A stretch of DNA of 64,000 bases from Okapia johnstoni (GCA_024291935.2 CM044309.1:4712001-4776000), one strand, 5' to 3'; counted from the stretch's first letter, positions 24,336-37,896 are shown. Numbers and translations are program-made. The notes: a model not told the origin generated them from the letters alone.

Positions 24336-26354
24336 GGTTGTGAGTCGAGTCCTGAAGAATAAGTGGGACTTTATCATGAAATGAAGAGAGAGGCATGCCC
24401 TCTAGGAAAAGTGCAGTTTCAAAGCACATGATTACTACAAAGGGTAGAAGTAAGAGACAGCGTGGCTCTCTGCAGAGCTTTGAATAGTTCAATATTGCCG
24501 GGGTTTGGGGATCTGAAGTGGAAGTTGCTGAAAATAAGTCTGGAGGAAGAGGCACACCCCTGAAGTTTCTATTATATAACATGAAGGTATATCGATCAGA
24601 TACTTTAGGCAACACAGAGTCAGTAAAGGATTTTTGATTTGGGTGAGTGACATGTTCAATGTTGTTTTTAGAAAGACCACTTTGGCGGCAATGGAAGAGT
24701 ATGAACAAGAGAAGACCGGCTGCATGGAGCTTGCAATAGAGCAGAAAAGGAAGGTCCAGGGCAATTCAGTCTCCTTTCTCAGGTAGCGAACTAGATGGCG
24801 GGGTCGCTAGCTGAGAAGAGGAACTGAAGAAGAGACTGCTGAAGCCAATCAGAGAGGCCAAGTGCGTACACATGTCTGCAGTCAGAAGAGAGACGCTTCT
24901 GAGTTCACAGAACAAGATAACCATTCAAAATGTGGATATTGACGCTTCTGAGTTCACAGGACAAGATAACCGTTCAAAATGTGGATATTGATGAGTTTCA
25001 TATGTAGAATATTTTAAATAAACACAGACCTGAGAATGGAATCTTGGAGACTATAACTAATGGAGGGATCAAGGGAAAGAACTGAGTTGGAAATTCAAGA
25101 ATAGTAAGAAGACGAGTAAAGAGCAGATATTAGAGAAAGTTGACAGAGGAAAGGGAAGGGAGTTTCAAGAAAGAGTATGTACGGGTTAGGATGAGACTTC
25201 GCTGCAGGTTACACTTCTTTCTCGGGTAGACTAGATGTCGAGCTAGGCGGCTGGTACTAGTGTGGGGCCTTCATTATCATCCGTTCCTTCCACATTTTAC
25301 CCAGAATCTTGATAACCCAACTTGGTTCCTCAAGATGCATCTCAGGGGAAGGAGGTCACGTTGAAGAAGGGAGAGTCCTCCCTCTAAAGACACTTGCTCT
25401 CCACTTTACACAGCACTTCTGCCTACTGGCAGAATTTAGCCATGTGGACACACCTGCCTTTAAAGGAGGCTGGGAAATGCATCAAATTTGGGGCAACCAG
25501 AAGCCCAGCTGAAAATAGAGCTCTGTTTTACTAAGGAGGGGAAAACATATCCTGAAAGCAAACTGGAAATTTCTACCACACAAGAGTTGGTGAACAGTGA
25601 CACGAGCTGAAGAGAGTTCTTGCGAGATGAGGATTGAAAAGTATTCATTGAATCAATGACAACTTTGGCAAAAGCAGTTTCTCGGAGCGATGAAAACGTA
25701 AGTCAAATTGCAAATAGATAGAAAACCGATCTTAAGGGACACGAAGTTGTATATGGATTTTGCTTTCAACAAACAGGGCTGTGAAAAGGAAGGTAAGAGG
25801 TGAGATCAGTTAGCTCGCCCTGTCACGGGATGGAGCTCGTGAAGAATCGGGACTCAGACCGGGATGTGCCCCGTGAAAGCTGCAGCAGCGTGCAGCAGCC
25901 TTGGGGAACGCGACAAGGGAGCGACTTTCTGCCCCTGGAAATGGCTTCAAGGGTAAACCTAAACCCAAACTGATCCAAAAATCTCAACCCTACAAATCCT
26001 TTGCATGAATCAGGAGTGGCTAATTTACTAAAGTGCGCCAGAGGATTCCTACAGTGGAAGTTTCAGGTTTCCTACTAGAAAAAATAGCTTATCAATTTTA
26101 TTCCAGTGTTTGAAACTATAAATTATAAAAGTAAGTTGGCAGCCATGGTTTTCATCATGTGTCAGAAAGGCAAATGAAATCAGGATTAAGAGGAAGATAG
26201 AGATTAAAGGCAGAAAGAAAGGGAAAGTCGGGGTCTTAGCAACATTTAGATTCTCGCTTCTGATTGTTCCTGAGATTCAACAATCTTTCTCTTGAGAAGT
26301 GTGATATCATCAAGATCCTTATAATAAAAATCTCCTTCCTGCTTAAGTAAATTC
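24336..26354. other. Old interspersed repeat and unassigned intergenic DNA
   Basis: 24340-25150 reads like an old mammalian interspersed repeat in plus orientation ('agtgacatgttcaatgttgtttttagaaagaccactttggcggc'), and I do not name its family. The minus frame at 24316-24708 is antisense to it. A 49-base tandem duplication lies within (24892-24989). From 25150 on I see no gene. Confidence 0.45.
24892..24989. repeat. 49-base tandem duplication
   Basis: Two copies beginning gacgcttctgagttcacag at 24892 and 24941, differing at two positions (a/g in each case). The small difference suggests a recent duplication inside older sequence. Confidence 0.93.
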
Positions 26355-26556
26355 ATGACTTAGTTACTAAGTCGTGTCCAACTATTGCGACCCATGGACT
26401 GTAGCTCTCCAGACTCCTCTGTCCATGTGATTTTCCAGGCAAGAATACTGGAGTGGGTTGCCATTTCCTTCTCCAGGGAATTCCTAGCCCAGGTACTGAA
26501 TTCTGGTCTCCTGCATTGCCAGCGGATTCCTTACTGACCAAGTTACCAGGCTCAGC
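26355..26556 (-). repeat. Bov-tA SINE, diverged
   Basis: Antisense, from 'cttagttactaagtcgtgtccaactattgcgac' through 'gaatactggagtgggttgcc' to a worn tRNA-like head near 'ccttactgaccaagttacc'. Confidence 0.88.
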
Positions 26557-28364
26557 GTAGATGTTCCATAAAGAGCCACTGAATAAACACCTGCTTTCAT
26601 GTGGAACTTTTGTCTCAAAACAATGTGATACTAATGAGAATGCCTCAAACATGATAAAATAATATATCGATATGACAGTAGATTAACATAGGTTTTGCTT
26701 CTTGAACAAATGTATTTCTTTCTATTTTTATTAGCTTTTTCCACTCAGGATAGTATTGCAATTCATTTTCAAAATGATGAATTTTTATTCCAATAAAAGA
26801 GTCATAACTGAACTATGATATTAATGTTATTTAACTTATCAGAATAGATAAGGATGATATTTATAATGAATTCTTCGAAATTTCTTCTTTCCTATTTTAA
26901 AGTTTAGCTTTCCAGAAACACATAATCTTCCTCTTTATACAATGGAGTAGTTAAAACATAATGTTAATCTATTTCCTCTCAAAAGAAATCTGTTTCAATG
27001 ACCAGAAATCTCTTGGAAAACACTTCCAGTAACTTCTAATGAAGTTAAAATTGCATCATCATCATAATTATTAGGATTATATCCACTGGTAGAATTTTCC
27101 ATTAATATAGAAAAGAAATATTAATATGTTCATGGCTATTTTGTTATCAGTACTTTTAACCATACATTTCTCATGCTTCTCTCTTCCTCTGTATGAGTAT
27201 TTTCTTTTGTCCCAAGAGCGTTCATGAAAATCATATTTAATTTAGCATGTGAACTTATTAGCCAAGGCAATACTTTTACAAAAGTAAGTTTTTCTTGACA
27301 TCTATTTCTTCTACACAATTGCGTCTTAATTTAGTGAGACTAAGGTACTCCATCATGATGTAAAATGGGAAAAGTTTAATATGTAAAATTAATATGGGTT
27401 GCAAAGCAATTGTCCTCCAATTAAAGATTTTTAAAAAATAAAAGTTACATGGGGTAAATAGTCACTCTTTACCATGATGACTGGTTGTTTTTTAAAATTT
27501 TGATACTAGATGTGATTAAGTAGATATGTTCTAGATTAACATCCAGGATCTAGTCAATTCCCTCTGTTTCCAAGTACAAATTGACGCCAGCTTCTCTGTC
27601 AGCACCCACTATGAGTAGTAATTAGTCTCTGCCTCTAAGTCTGCACAAGGAACAGAAAGTGGCACAGTCTGTCAGTGTATTTGATCACTGTAGACAACAA
27701 GCCAAAAACTTAGATGAAAATTGGCCTCATTCTCTCCCTTAATAAGGGGAAGGTTTGTAGTTTTTGACTAAACTTTCCATGTGCCTCAGGTGTCCTCTTG
27801 TTTGCCCATGTAGATATTTGTTACAGAAACATTTCACTCTGTTTTTTTCTTTTTAAGTTCAGCATTGTAATTTAAATACTAATAATGGTTTCTGTTCAGA
27901 ATTTAGAATTTTTCCTTTTTTATATGACATGGCTTATACTTTACACACTATTGTTTGATAAGTCATCTTTTCTCAGTGTCTTAGAAGACGCTGAATAGTT
28001 TGCATTTTATTGCATTGCTTTACTCGACTATTCTATATACAAGGCATTTGCAGTTTCTCCCTCGGGTCCAAAGACCACATCAGGCAGAAAAATTCATGCA
28101 GAGAAATATTTAGGTTATAGCCTTCAAAACCTGGCTGTAAGTAAAATTACTTATTCAAAGACTTTGTTCACTTCATTCTTGTTCTTTCTTGAATCTTCCC
28201 GGACCCCTCACACTGTGGGATCTCCTTATTATATGCTCTGATAGTACCACTTTCTTATCTTTCATAACTTCCATCTCAATTTATAAGAATACACTTATTT
28301 TGTTACTTGATTAATGTCTAAATTTTGTTGTAGTTTGTAAACTCCACGAAGGCAGAAAAAGTGA
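26557..28364. other. AT-rich intergenic, L1 tail trace
   Basis: 27395-27440 ('gggttgcaaagcaattgtcctccaattaaag..aaaataaaag') resembles a sense L1 3' end. No gene is supported. Confidence 0.5.
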
Positions 28365-28684
28365 AAATGAAAGCCGCTCAGTCGTGTCTGATTCTTTGTG
28401 ACCTCATGGACGGTAGCCCGCCAGGCTCCTTTGTATGGAATTATCCAGGCAAGAATACTGGGGTGGATAACCTTTCCCTTCTCCAGGGGTCTTCCCAGCC
28501 CACAGATCAAACCCAGATCTCCCGCACTGCAGGCGGATTCTTTACCATCTGAGCCACCAGGGAAGCCCAAGAACACTGGAGTGGGTAGCCTATTCCTTCT
28601 CCAGGAGAATCTTCCCAACCCAGGAATTGAACTGGGGCTTCTGCACTGCAGGCGGATTCTTTACTAGCTGAGCTATCAGAGACT
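28365..28684 (-). repeat. Bov-tA2-type dimeric SINE
   Basis: Antisense. One BovB-like tail (agccgctcagtcgtgtctgattc) is followed by two tRNA-like heads, one ending 'ctgagccaccagggaagcc' (28550-28568) and the other 'agctgagctatcagaga' (28665-28681). The plus frame at 28398-28667 is a shadow. Confidence 0.92.
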
Positions 28685-30691
28685 GTGTTAATGAAGAAAC
28701 AGAGTAAAATGTTTTAAGAAAGAAAACCACAAATAATGCAGCTCATACAGGCTGTACATCTATTTCTCTTTCATGTAACATCCCAGGGGAGGGCAATCTA
28801 GGGCTGGTGGGATGACCGCTTTCCTCAGCCCAGGCCTCTGTCCTGACTGAAGAGTGTTGCCGGGGTCTTACGATCTCTCTGCCAGTTAGGAGAGGAGAGG
28901 TCCAGAGCAGCATGTGTTCAGTGTCCTTCAAAAGGCCAGAGTCCCTGAAGAAGAAAGGTTGCTTCTACGCTCAACCTATCAGCCACAGCTTACTCACACG
29001 GTCACTAATAATTGCTAAAAAAAAAACCTGGGAAAGGTAGGAGTTAGCTTGCAACCATCTATACTCAGAAAGACGAGGAGATTGAACCTGGGGAACAACT
29101 AGCCATGCGCCACAGTATCTGTGTGTGTTGTTACTGAACGTTACGTCTTCAGAGCCCACTACAGAGCAAAGTGCTTAACAGCTATTCACAGGGTAAACGG
29201 ATGAATGGATTTTAGATTCACACCATCGCTGACCTTCCCCTACATTTGACCCTTTCCTCTCCCCCGACCTGAGAAAGCTGTGAATCCAGAAGAAGAGGCC
29301 TAGGAGAGTCACAGGGGTGAGAGCGTAGCTATATGCACACCACAGGTCACAGCTTTTTTTTTTTTTTTTTGGCAAGGGTGAAGTTGACAAAATTAGCTGA
29401 TACTTATGATGTAAGAATCATTAATCCTTAAGATGACTTGAAAATATTTCGGAATATGCCCAGGTCATTGGGGTCTCTCGGGTCTAGTCATCCTTTGTGA
29501 TACCACCCATCATTCTTAAGTTGAAGGCATGGTGGTTCCTTCTTCCAGTTGAACACAGAGGACTGTTGAAGCGAACACACATACATCTCCAAAACCCAAG
29601 TGTGAGTTCCGAGAGGTAGTGCAGTATGAATATAGAATCATGAGAAAAGAAACGGTTCTCTCACAAATGAACTACTACTTCACATTATCAAAATAAATGA
29701 GAAATGGGACCATGACTCTCCAAGGAAAATTTAATTGGAACTTTCTCCATGTCCACTTAGCACTTTATAAGGCACTGTCCACATGGTATTACACTTAGTC
29801 TGTGAGCTGTTTGTGGACTGAAAGCATGTCTTGTTTATGTTTATACAATATTTCCCCCCAAGAACCAAGTGGCACTCAGCAAACGTCTGTTGAATGAATC
29901 AATGAATAAATAAGGAATCAATGAATCTCCCGAGTTATTGTGCCAAAAATGTAACTGGAAAAAAAGATAACTTGAAGCATAAAACCTCCTCTACCCTCAG
30001 GAAACCTGAAGGAATCTCTAAGCTTCCACAGAGTCTTTGTGAAGAAAAGGCGTTAGTCATTAAAAGGAAACAATGAAAGAAAGGAAAGAGCGTTTTTGGT
30101 GCAGCCTAAAAATGTGAAGTTTGGTTATGAAGGAGAAAAATGTTTCTCTATTTTATTGTAGGACCGGAATTCACTGTGTATCAGAATTGAGATGTGCTTT
30201 GGGAGTGTATGTGCGTGTGTGTCTGTGTGCACGTGTGTGTGGGCTTTAAATATTCCTCACTGCACAAAGCTGCCATTCGTGGACTCCCAGTGCAATTCTC
30301 AGGTTGAGAGAGGACCAGAGGACTCATGTCCGTCCTGGCTGCTGCCAAGCTACTTAGGAAATGTCAGCGCAGACCACTGACTCTCTCCCTAACCTACCAA
30401 GTATCTTACTTTGACATGAATGTCTCAGATATGAAAAAAAAGTACTTCCGTGGAAGAGAAGCACGGATTGTGGAAGGAGATCAACCGCTGTGGTTAAGGG
30501 GCACCTTTCCCGAAAAGGAGGGGATAGATTTGCAAAGCAGAAGTCAGAAAGATGAAGCGTGGAATGGAAGGAGCCAGATTAGGAACATGGGTGTATCCAG
30601 GAGCGGTTCCCTCAGGAAGACTTTAGCTTCTTGGGTGGCTATCTCTCTGGACCTTGGGAAAGTCGTATTTGTTGTATATTTAGTAACTCTT
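28685..30691. other. Intergenic, old repeat trace only
   Basis: 29765-29915 contains an L2-like 3' end ('agcactttataaggcactgtccac' to 'aaacgtctgttgaatgaatc'). A poly-T run sits at about 29345-29360 and a TG-rich stretch at 30203-30242. The 213-codon plus frame at 30326-30967 runs into a SINE, has no family resemblance and is not supported. Confidence 0.5.
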
Positions 30692-30908
30692 GGTAGCTTC
30701 CCTGGTGGCTCAGACGGTAAAGTGTCTGCCTGCAATGTGGGAGACCCGGGTTCGATTCCTGGGGTGAGAGGATCCCCTGGAGAAGGAAATGGCAACCTAG
30801 TCCGGTATTCTTGCCTGGAAAAGCGCATAGACCAGAGGATGCTGGTAAGTTACAGTCCCAGGGGTCGCAAAGGGTCGAACACAACTGAGAGACTTCCCTT
30901 TCCTTTAG
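30692..30908 (+). repeat. Bov-tA SINE with target-site duplication
   Basis: Sense and full length, from 'gcttccctggtggctcagacgg' to 'ggtcgaacacaactgagagac'. AACTCTT occurs at 30685-30691 and 30909-30915, and with one base of slack the match extends to TAG(T)AACTCTT. Confidence 0.93.
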
Positions 30909-30915
30909 AACTCTT

Positions 30916-32569
30916 ACATTGCGCTGAGCTGTGTAACAGGGTTCGGGAAAACTGTTCTGGGTATTGAATGGTGGGCGGCAGTAAGGAAGCATGAGCCTGC
31001 CCTCAGGTAAGCTTGCTCACCTTGGTCACCGTGCACAGAGGCCCACAGCTTCTAATCAGGGCTGGGATAGAGCCAGAGCAGGGCAGGGCTGCTATGAGAG
31101 GACCACCCCACGACAGAAGGGAGGCAGGGCTTCAGATTAAAGACGGCGTCTCTCCTTCCCCAAAAGATAGTTTTTCTCTAATCTCCCCCTTGTTTGAATC
31201 TGCTCTAACTCACCTAGAAGTTTAGAGATCCAGAATTCTGAGGGGGCCATAACTGTCCTTCACTTTGTTCTTAATATTTTCATTTCCAAAGAAATGTTTT
31301 TTGAGGCCAGAGAGCTTACAGATATTAAGAAACAGTGCTTATCTCTGTTATTGGATTGGTCGCAGAAATTCATGGGATCACTGATGGGAAGGAAGTGTCC
31401 CAGTAATGCTCTGGATTTAAAGACCATAGTACTCTGAGGACCTAAAATAGCTTCACAACTTATCTTTATTAAGTAGCACTTATTTTTTTAAGCTTAATGT
31501 GATAGTAGTTCATTCATAACTATGGAAAAAGACTGCTAAGTGCTTTTAAAATATTATATTTCTTTAACTATATACTTATGATCACCTGTTCTCAATTTGA
31601 ACATGTCATTTCCAATCTGAACACTAATTCAAAGCCAAAATAGCCATTTGGCTATCAAAATTCATTCATTTTACACAGATGTGTGTATTTACCTAAAATT
31701 TTTATGCTTAATATACGACTACTCATTTCTCTGTCAAATCTCCTAAACATTCTCCATTGTTTTTCCATGGCTTATAAGAGCTGCATATTCCCTAGTTAAA
31801 GGACATGTATCCAGTTGTTCAGTTGCTAAGTTGTGTCCAACTCTTTGAGACCCCGTGGCCTGCAGCACACCAGGCTTCCCTGTCCTTCACTATCACCCAG
31901 TAGGCATTCAGTAATTACACATTGATGATGACCACACTAATGGTATTGTAGGACATAAGATGAGTTAAATTCACTAATTTCTTCTCATCCAGCAGGAATG
32001 AATTTTCCCCCCATGGCAGAATTTCAGGGGTGGTGATGAGATTTCAAGGCTTCCAAAGTCAGATTTGTCTCTCATCAGCCTGGACTTTTCTCCCTTTTGC
32101 TCTGAGCCTTCTCCTAGGGCTTCCTCCAATCAGCATAAGGGTCTGTACGGAGGACCTTGGCTACAGCTCCTCAGCTGCTGTTTGGAAGTGGATTAGCCAG
32201 CAGGGCTGGACCGTGGACAGCCCCACGGTCAATATCAGTTAGGAACAGTTCCCAAGACTCAGACTTGTGAAGGTAACATGTGGGGACATCTCCTTAAAAA
32301 GCCCTCTGGCCCATAAAATGGTTCAATAGATAAATCAGTGCCGTGCCCTCACTGATAACTTTCAGGAAAATGCAAGCCAGGTTGCACAAAAGAAACACCA
32401 CTTTTGTATTTGATCGGGTCTGGATACTTATTAACAATTTGGCAGGAAGCCTGTTGTGAAAAGTTTCTTAATCTGAAACCAGTTAATCTGAGTTCTCCTC
32501 ATAAAGTCAATAACCTTGGATTACCTTTTTATAAATATATTAAGTAAATCCATTGGTTGAAGTGAAGTA
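30916..32569. other. Intergenic, short SINE tail only
   Basis: 31813-31895 is a BovB/Bov SINE tail fragment (gttcagttgctaagttgtgtccaac..cctgcagcacaccaggcttccc). No gene is supported, and the 70-codon frames here have no family resemblance. Confidence 0.5.
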
Positions 32570-32762
32570 AAGTGAAGTGAAAGTCACTCAGTCATGTCTG
32601 ATTCTTTATGACCCCATTCTAGTCCATGGAATTCTCCAGGCCGGAATACTGGAGTGGGTAGCCTACCCCTTCTCCAGCGGACATTCCCAACACAGGAATC
32701 AAACCGGGGTCTCCTGCATTGCAGGCAGATTCTTTACCAAGTGAGCTATCAGGGAAGCCCAG
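32570..32762 (-). repeat. Bov-tA SINE
   Basis: Antisense, with an (AAGTG)-rich leading tail and a head ending 'aagtgagctatcagggaagcc'. It lacks a short piece after 'gaccccat'. Confidence 0.93.
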
Positions 32763-32873
32763 GTTAAGTAATTTTTTAACTGGGCAAATTATAGAGATGT
32801 TTGGTCCTACATGAGGTACAAAGCTGACTTGTTCTCTCTGGTAATTCTGTCTTTAATCTCAACTGAAATTGTA

Positions 32874-34916
32874 ACAGTTCAGTCACTCATTCGTGTCCGA
32901 CTCTTTGCGACCCCATGAACTGCAGCACGCCAGGCCTCTCTGTCCATCACCAACTCCCAAAGTCTACCCAAACCCATGTCCATCGAGTTGGTGATGCCAT
33001 CCAACCATCTCATCCTCTGTCGTCCCATTCTCCTCCTGCCCCCAATCCTACCCAGCATTAGGATCTTTTCCAATGAGTCAACTCTTCGCATGAGGTGGCC
33101 AAAGTATTGGAGTTTCAGCTTCAACATCAGTCCTTCCAATGAACACCCAGGACTGATCTCCTTTAGGATGGATTGATTGGATCTCCTTGCAGTCCAAGGG
33201 TCTCTCAAGAGTCTTCTCCAACACCACAGTTCAAAAGCATCAATTCTGCAGCGCTCAGCTTTCTTCACCGTCCAACTCTCACATCCATACATGACCACTG
33301 GAAAAACCATAGCCTTGACTAGACGGACTTTTGTTGGCAAAGTAATGTCTCTGCTTTTAAATATGCTATCTAGGTTGGCCATAACCTTCCTTCCAAGGAG
33401 TAAGTGTCTTTTAATTTCATGGCTGCAATCACCATCTGCAGTGATTTTGGAGCCCTCAAAAATAAAGTCTCTCACTGTTTCCACTGTTTCCCCATCTATT
33501 TGCCATGAAGTGATAGGACAGATGCCATGATCTTAGTTTTCTGAACGTTGAGCTTTAAGCCAACTTTTTCACTCTCCTCTTTCACTTTCATCAAGAGGCT
33601 CTTGAGTTCTTCTTCACTTTCTGCCATAAGGGTGGTATCATCCGCATATCTGAGGTTATTGATATTTCTCCCGGCAATCTTGATTCCAGCTTGTGTTTCT
33701 TCCAGCCCAGCGTTTCTCATGATGTACTCTGCATATAAGTTAAATAAGCAGGGTGACAATATACAGCCTTGACGTACTCCTTTTCCTAGTTGGAACCAGT
33801 CTGTTGTTCCATGTCCAGTTCTAACTGTTGCTTCCTGACCTGCATACAGGTTTCTCAAGAGACAGGTCAGATGGTCTGGTATTCCCATCTCTTTCAGAAT
33901 TTTCCACAGTTTATTGCGATCCACACAGTCAAAGGCTTTGGCATAGTCAATAAAGCAGAAATACATGTTTTTCTGGAACTCTCTTGCTTTTTTGATGATC
34001 CAGTGGATATTGGCAATTTGATCTCTGCCTTTTCTAAAACCAGCTTGAACATCTGGAAGTTCACGGTTCACGTATTGCTGAAGCCTGGCTTGGAGAATTT
34101 TGAGCATTATTTTACTACCATGTGAGATGAGTGCAATTGTGCAGTAGTTTGAGCATTCTTTGGCATTGCCTTTCTTCGGGATTGGAATGAAAACTGACCT
34201 TTTCCAGTCCTGTGGCCACTGCTGAGTTTTCCAAATTTGCTGGCATATCGAGTGCAGCACTTTCACAGCATCATCTTTGAGGATTTGAAATAGCTCAGCT
34301 GGAATTCCATCACCTCCACTAGCTTTGTTCGTAGTGATGCTTTTTAAGGCCCACTTGACTTCACATTCCAGGATGTCTGGCTCTAGGTGAGTGATCACAC
34401 CATCGTGATTATCTGGGTCGTGAAGATATTTTTTGTACAGTTCTTCTGTGTATTCTTGCCACCTCTTCTTAATATCTTCTGCTTCTGTTAGGTCCATACC
34501 ATTTCTGTCCTTTATCGAGCTATCTTTGCATGAAATGTTCCTTTGGTATCTCTAATTTTCTTGAAGAGATCTCTAGTCTTTCCCAATCTGTTGTTTTCCT
34601 CTATTTCTTTGCACTGATCACTGAGGAAGGCTTTCTTATCTCTCCTTGCTATTCTTTGGAACTCTGCATTCAGATGGGAATATCTTTCCTTTTCTCCTTT
34701 GCTTTTCACTTCTATTCTCTTCCCAGCTATCTGTAAGGCCTCCTCAGACAGCCATTTGGCTTTTTTGCATTTCTTTTCCATGGGGATTGTCTTGATCCCT
34801 GTCTCCTGTACAATGTCACAAACCTCTGTCCATAGTTCATCAGGCACTCTGTCTATCAGATCTAGTCCCTTAAATCTATTTGTCACTTCTACTGTATACT
34901 CATAAGGGTATCAGGT
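32874..34916 (-). mobile_element. BovB LINE, ~2 kb, reverse transcriptase present but broken
   Basis: Antisense BovB (RTE clade), which moves by target-primed reverse transcription. ORF2 survives in three frames: 34512-34886 (linker after the endonuclease), 33496-34497 (reverse transcriptase) and 32879-33484 (C-terminus). Visible RT motifs are QAGFRKGRDQ, FIDYAKAFDCVD, VRQGCILSPCLFNLYAEY and YADD (33637-33648, residues 284-287 of the middle frame). A one-base deletion near 33515 and a stop between 34497 and 34512 break it. The endonuclease domain is missing through 5' truncation. AAATTGTA at 32866-32873 and 34917-34924 is a likely target-site duplication. The plus-strand frames here are shadows. 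Confidence 0.93.
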
Positions 34917-34924
34917 AAATTGTA

Positions 34925-35648
34925 TCAGGTAAAGCCTATACTGGCCTTTCCTCTGGGCACCAGGAAAACGTTGAATGGGCTCTAACACTGTAGCCTCCTA
35001 TTTATCAGATTATCTCCCATTTCCATCCTTAGATTACATTTGAAGTCTTGAAAAGTTTTTGCCTGGCTATATAAACATTCCTTGAATACAAAAATCATCT
35101 CTTTTTTACTTTGTAAGATAATTTATTTTCATCTGTGTGTAGGTTTCCATATTCTATACCACTTGTTTTAAAACAGAGTAGTAAAATTAAAAGGCTTTCT
35201 GTGGTTAAAATTTTTGGGAAGCTTGGAGTAAGATCAAGTTTATTTACTGACCACTTATTTGCGGTCAAAACAATCAAAATAACATATTTTGGCAATGCCC
35301 AGAGCATGATTTACTTTATTCTCTAAAAACTGGTGTTAATTTCCATCATAATTAACTATGTCTTGGATAAGCTAATTAAAACCAGATGATCTTAGTTTGC
35401 CTATTTCAGAGACTTGAAGAATTTTCAGATAACTCTGCCAAAGAAAGTTAAAGCCCGTATAAGCTTAGAATTCAATATATAGCCTAGATTTAGTAGAATA
35501 TATACTAAACACATTTTTAGGGGTTACCTAATTATGTTTTTTTTTCAGATTTCTAATTTATTTTATAATTTCTAAATGGTAGTAATAGTACATATACATG
35601 ATATAATAATACGTATTGAATGGTATCTCATTTTCCAGTCTGATATTC
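34925..35648. other. Intergenic, nothing recognised
   Basis: AT-rich. The minus frame at 35095-35307 and the plus frame at 35135-35326 overlap each other and neither shows a domain. Confidence 0.45.
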
Positions 35649-35736
35649 ACAAGGTTGATGATGGACAGGGAAGCCTGGCATGCTGCAGTCCATTGGGTCA
35701 GAAAGAGTCGGACACAACTGAGCAACTGAACTGATT
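35649..35736 (+). repeat. BovB 3'-end fragment
   Basis: 'aggttgatgatggacagggaagcctgg' to 'gacacaactgagcaactgaactga': the final ~88 bases of BovB in sense orientation. Confidence 0.88.
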
Positions 35737-37896
35737 CACAATGCTGGTTCCTGGCATTTTATGTGAAATGAAGATGGATAATAAGTGGAAAATTTGCCTG
35801 GGTGCACTCTCAGGAGGGTTATGAATGTTAGCAGGAAGATCCAGAAAACCCACAAAATCCACAAGATCATTTCCACTTCAGATTTCAACTGCAAATTCTC
35901 GGTCTCTCATACTTCTGGCCAACGAGCTATAAATTGGAGCTTCCCATAATCCCCTCCTCAGGTTCAATTATCTGCTAGCATGACTCACAGAACTCAGGAA
36001 CACACTTCACTTACGTTTACTGGTTTATTAGAAAATGTATTATAAAGGTACAAATGAACAGCTGGGCGAAGAGGCACCCAGGGCAAGATTCAGAGGGTCC
36101 TGAGTGCAGGAGCTTCCGTCCCCTTAGAGTGGGGTGTGCCCCCTTCTGGCATACAATGTGTTCACCAACCCAGACGATCTCCTAACCCCGTCATTTAGGA
36201 GTTTCATGACATAAACATGATTGATTAAATAATAGGAGGTTATTATAATAACCTAAATAACAGGTGGTTAATCTCCAGACCCTCCCCTTCCTGGAGACTG
36301 GGAAAGCAGAGCTAAAATTTCTAAGCTTCTAATCAAGGTGTGGGCTTTCTGATGACGTAACACCATCCTGAAGGTATCTAGGGATCCCTAAGAGTCACCT
36401 TTTTAGAACAAAAGAAGCTTTTTTTTTTTTTCACCCTTATCACTCAGCAAAATCCAAGGGTTTTAGGAGCTCTGTGCCAGGGATGTGGGCCAAAGACCAA
36501 ACATCTGCCTAGGAAACCACAAGAAGGTATGGCAGCAACTGCTTTAAAAAAAAAAAAAAGAATTGATCGTTGATATTGGCAAACACTCTAGAATTGGTGG
36601 GCAGAAGTTAAGGACTCGTAGTAGGAAAGTAGATGTGGCAATGGAAAAGAAAGAAGCAATGTGAGAAACCCTGTCAAGATAGAATTAACAGAATTTTAGA
36701 TAGCCTGTTGAATATTGGGGAGGGAACGGAAGAAGGGCTAAAAGATGGCTCTTAAGTGTGAGTCTGCACTGCTGGGAAGATATCGATGCCATTTACTGAG
36801 AGGTAAACGTAGAGAAGGCTTGCTTGGGAAGAAGTTCAATCCTGTACATGCAGAGTTTCAAATACCAGTAAAAAAGTCCATGTGCCACATCTTCCTGTTT
36901 CTGCAGATGGGTTCTTATCTTCCTGTGCCCCTCCATGCAAATTTAAAAGACTTTCTTTTCTTTCTGTTTTTCTCTGTTCTGTTTGAAATGCACCTCTTCA
37001 AATTTTGAAAACAGTAAGTAGGTTAGCCACATCCTTTACTCAATTTTTCTCAAGTAGCCAACCATCTCTGACCTCTGTTGGAAATTTTGAAAGAAGTCAG
37101 TAGAAAGTTGGCCATCTGTAATGGGGAGGAGAAGAGTGGAAGGGAGAGTTTTTGAGATAGACTTGGCCACCAGGTAAGTTCTGTACAATCTCAGACACAC
37201 TGTGCGTCAATGAACTCTGAGTCTAATGATCAGCACTGGCTTCAACTTAGCTGGACATTTTCTAGTGCTTTTAAAGGAATCTAGATAGATGTGGAATGAA
37301 AGGTAATTCTCTCTTTCCATGTTAGAAATTCTTTTGTCCATTCTCTCTTGTTATAAAAATCAGAATCAGTAAATCATGGATGTCTGAGATAGAATGGTTG
37401 ACTTGCTGCTATCACACCTGTCTGATTTTGAGTAGTATCTGAAGACAATCTAAATAATTGCCTCTGCTTGATAGCTACTTTTGCAGCACATACAATGACA
37501 AGTGTTGTCTTTGTTATAGGCATAATTTCATTTAAGCAACAATTTTAGGAGGATGAGATTTTGTCATGCACACCTCCATCATCAGTGTTAAACATACAAA
37601 CAAAATCTCCATCTCAGGACAGAGAGTGACACTGTCATTCTCAAACTTTTTGCATACCCTGCTTTACAGACTCTTCAGCTGAATACTGTCTCTCACTGGA
37701 GTTTAAAACCTCCTTTTTCTAGTTTTACTACAGCTGAAAATTTCCTCAGTGTAGTCAGGTTCCACCTGTCAACCACACTCTCCCTTCTGCCATCACTGAT
37801 TCACAAATCTGTGAACAGACATTCCTTATCAGACCACAAGATGAGTCTTCCAATGACTGGGGCTTGAAGACTCAACACGGGTCATCTCTCAGCTCG
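35737..37896. other. Intergenic, nothing coding recognised
   Basis: Short homopolymers (poly-T near 36419-36431, poly-A near 36546-36559). The plus frame at 36745-37008 is not supported. A 'gctacttttgcagcacata' at 37471-37489 recalls the start of U6 RNA, but the match stops there. Confidence 0.45.

Noticed and set aside
24316..24708. 130-codon minus-strand frame
   Set aside because: It is antisense to what looks like an old interspersed repeat and has no domain that I can see.
30326..30967. 213-codon plus-strand frame
   Set aside because: Its second half is a Bov-tA SINE read in one frame, and the first half has no family resemblance.
37471..37489. Resemblance to the 5' end of U6 snRNA
   Set aside because: Only about a dozen bases match, and the rest of U6 is absent.
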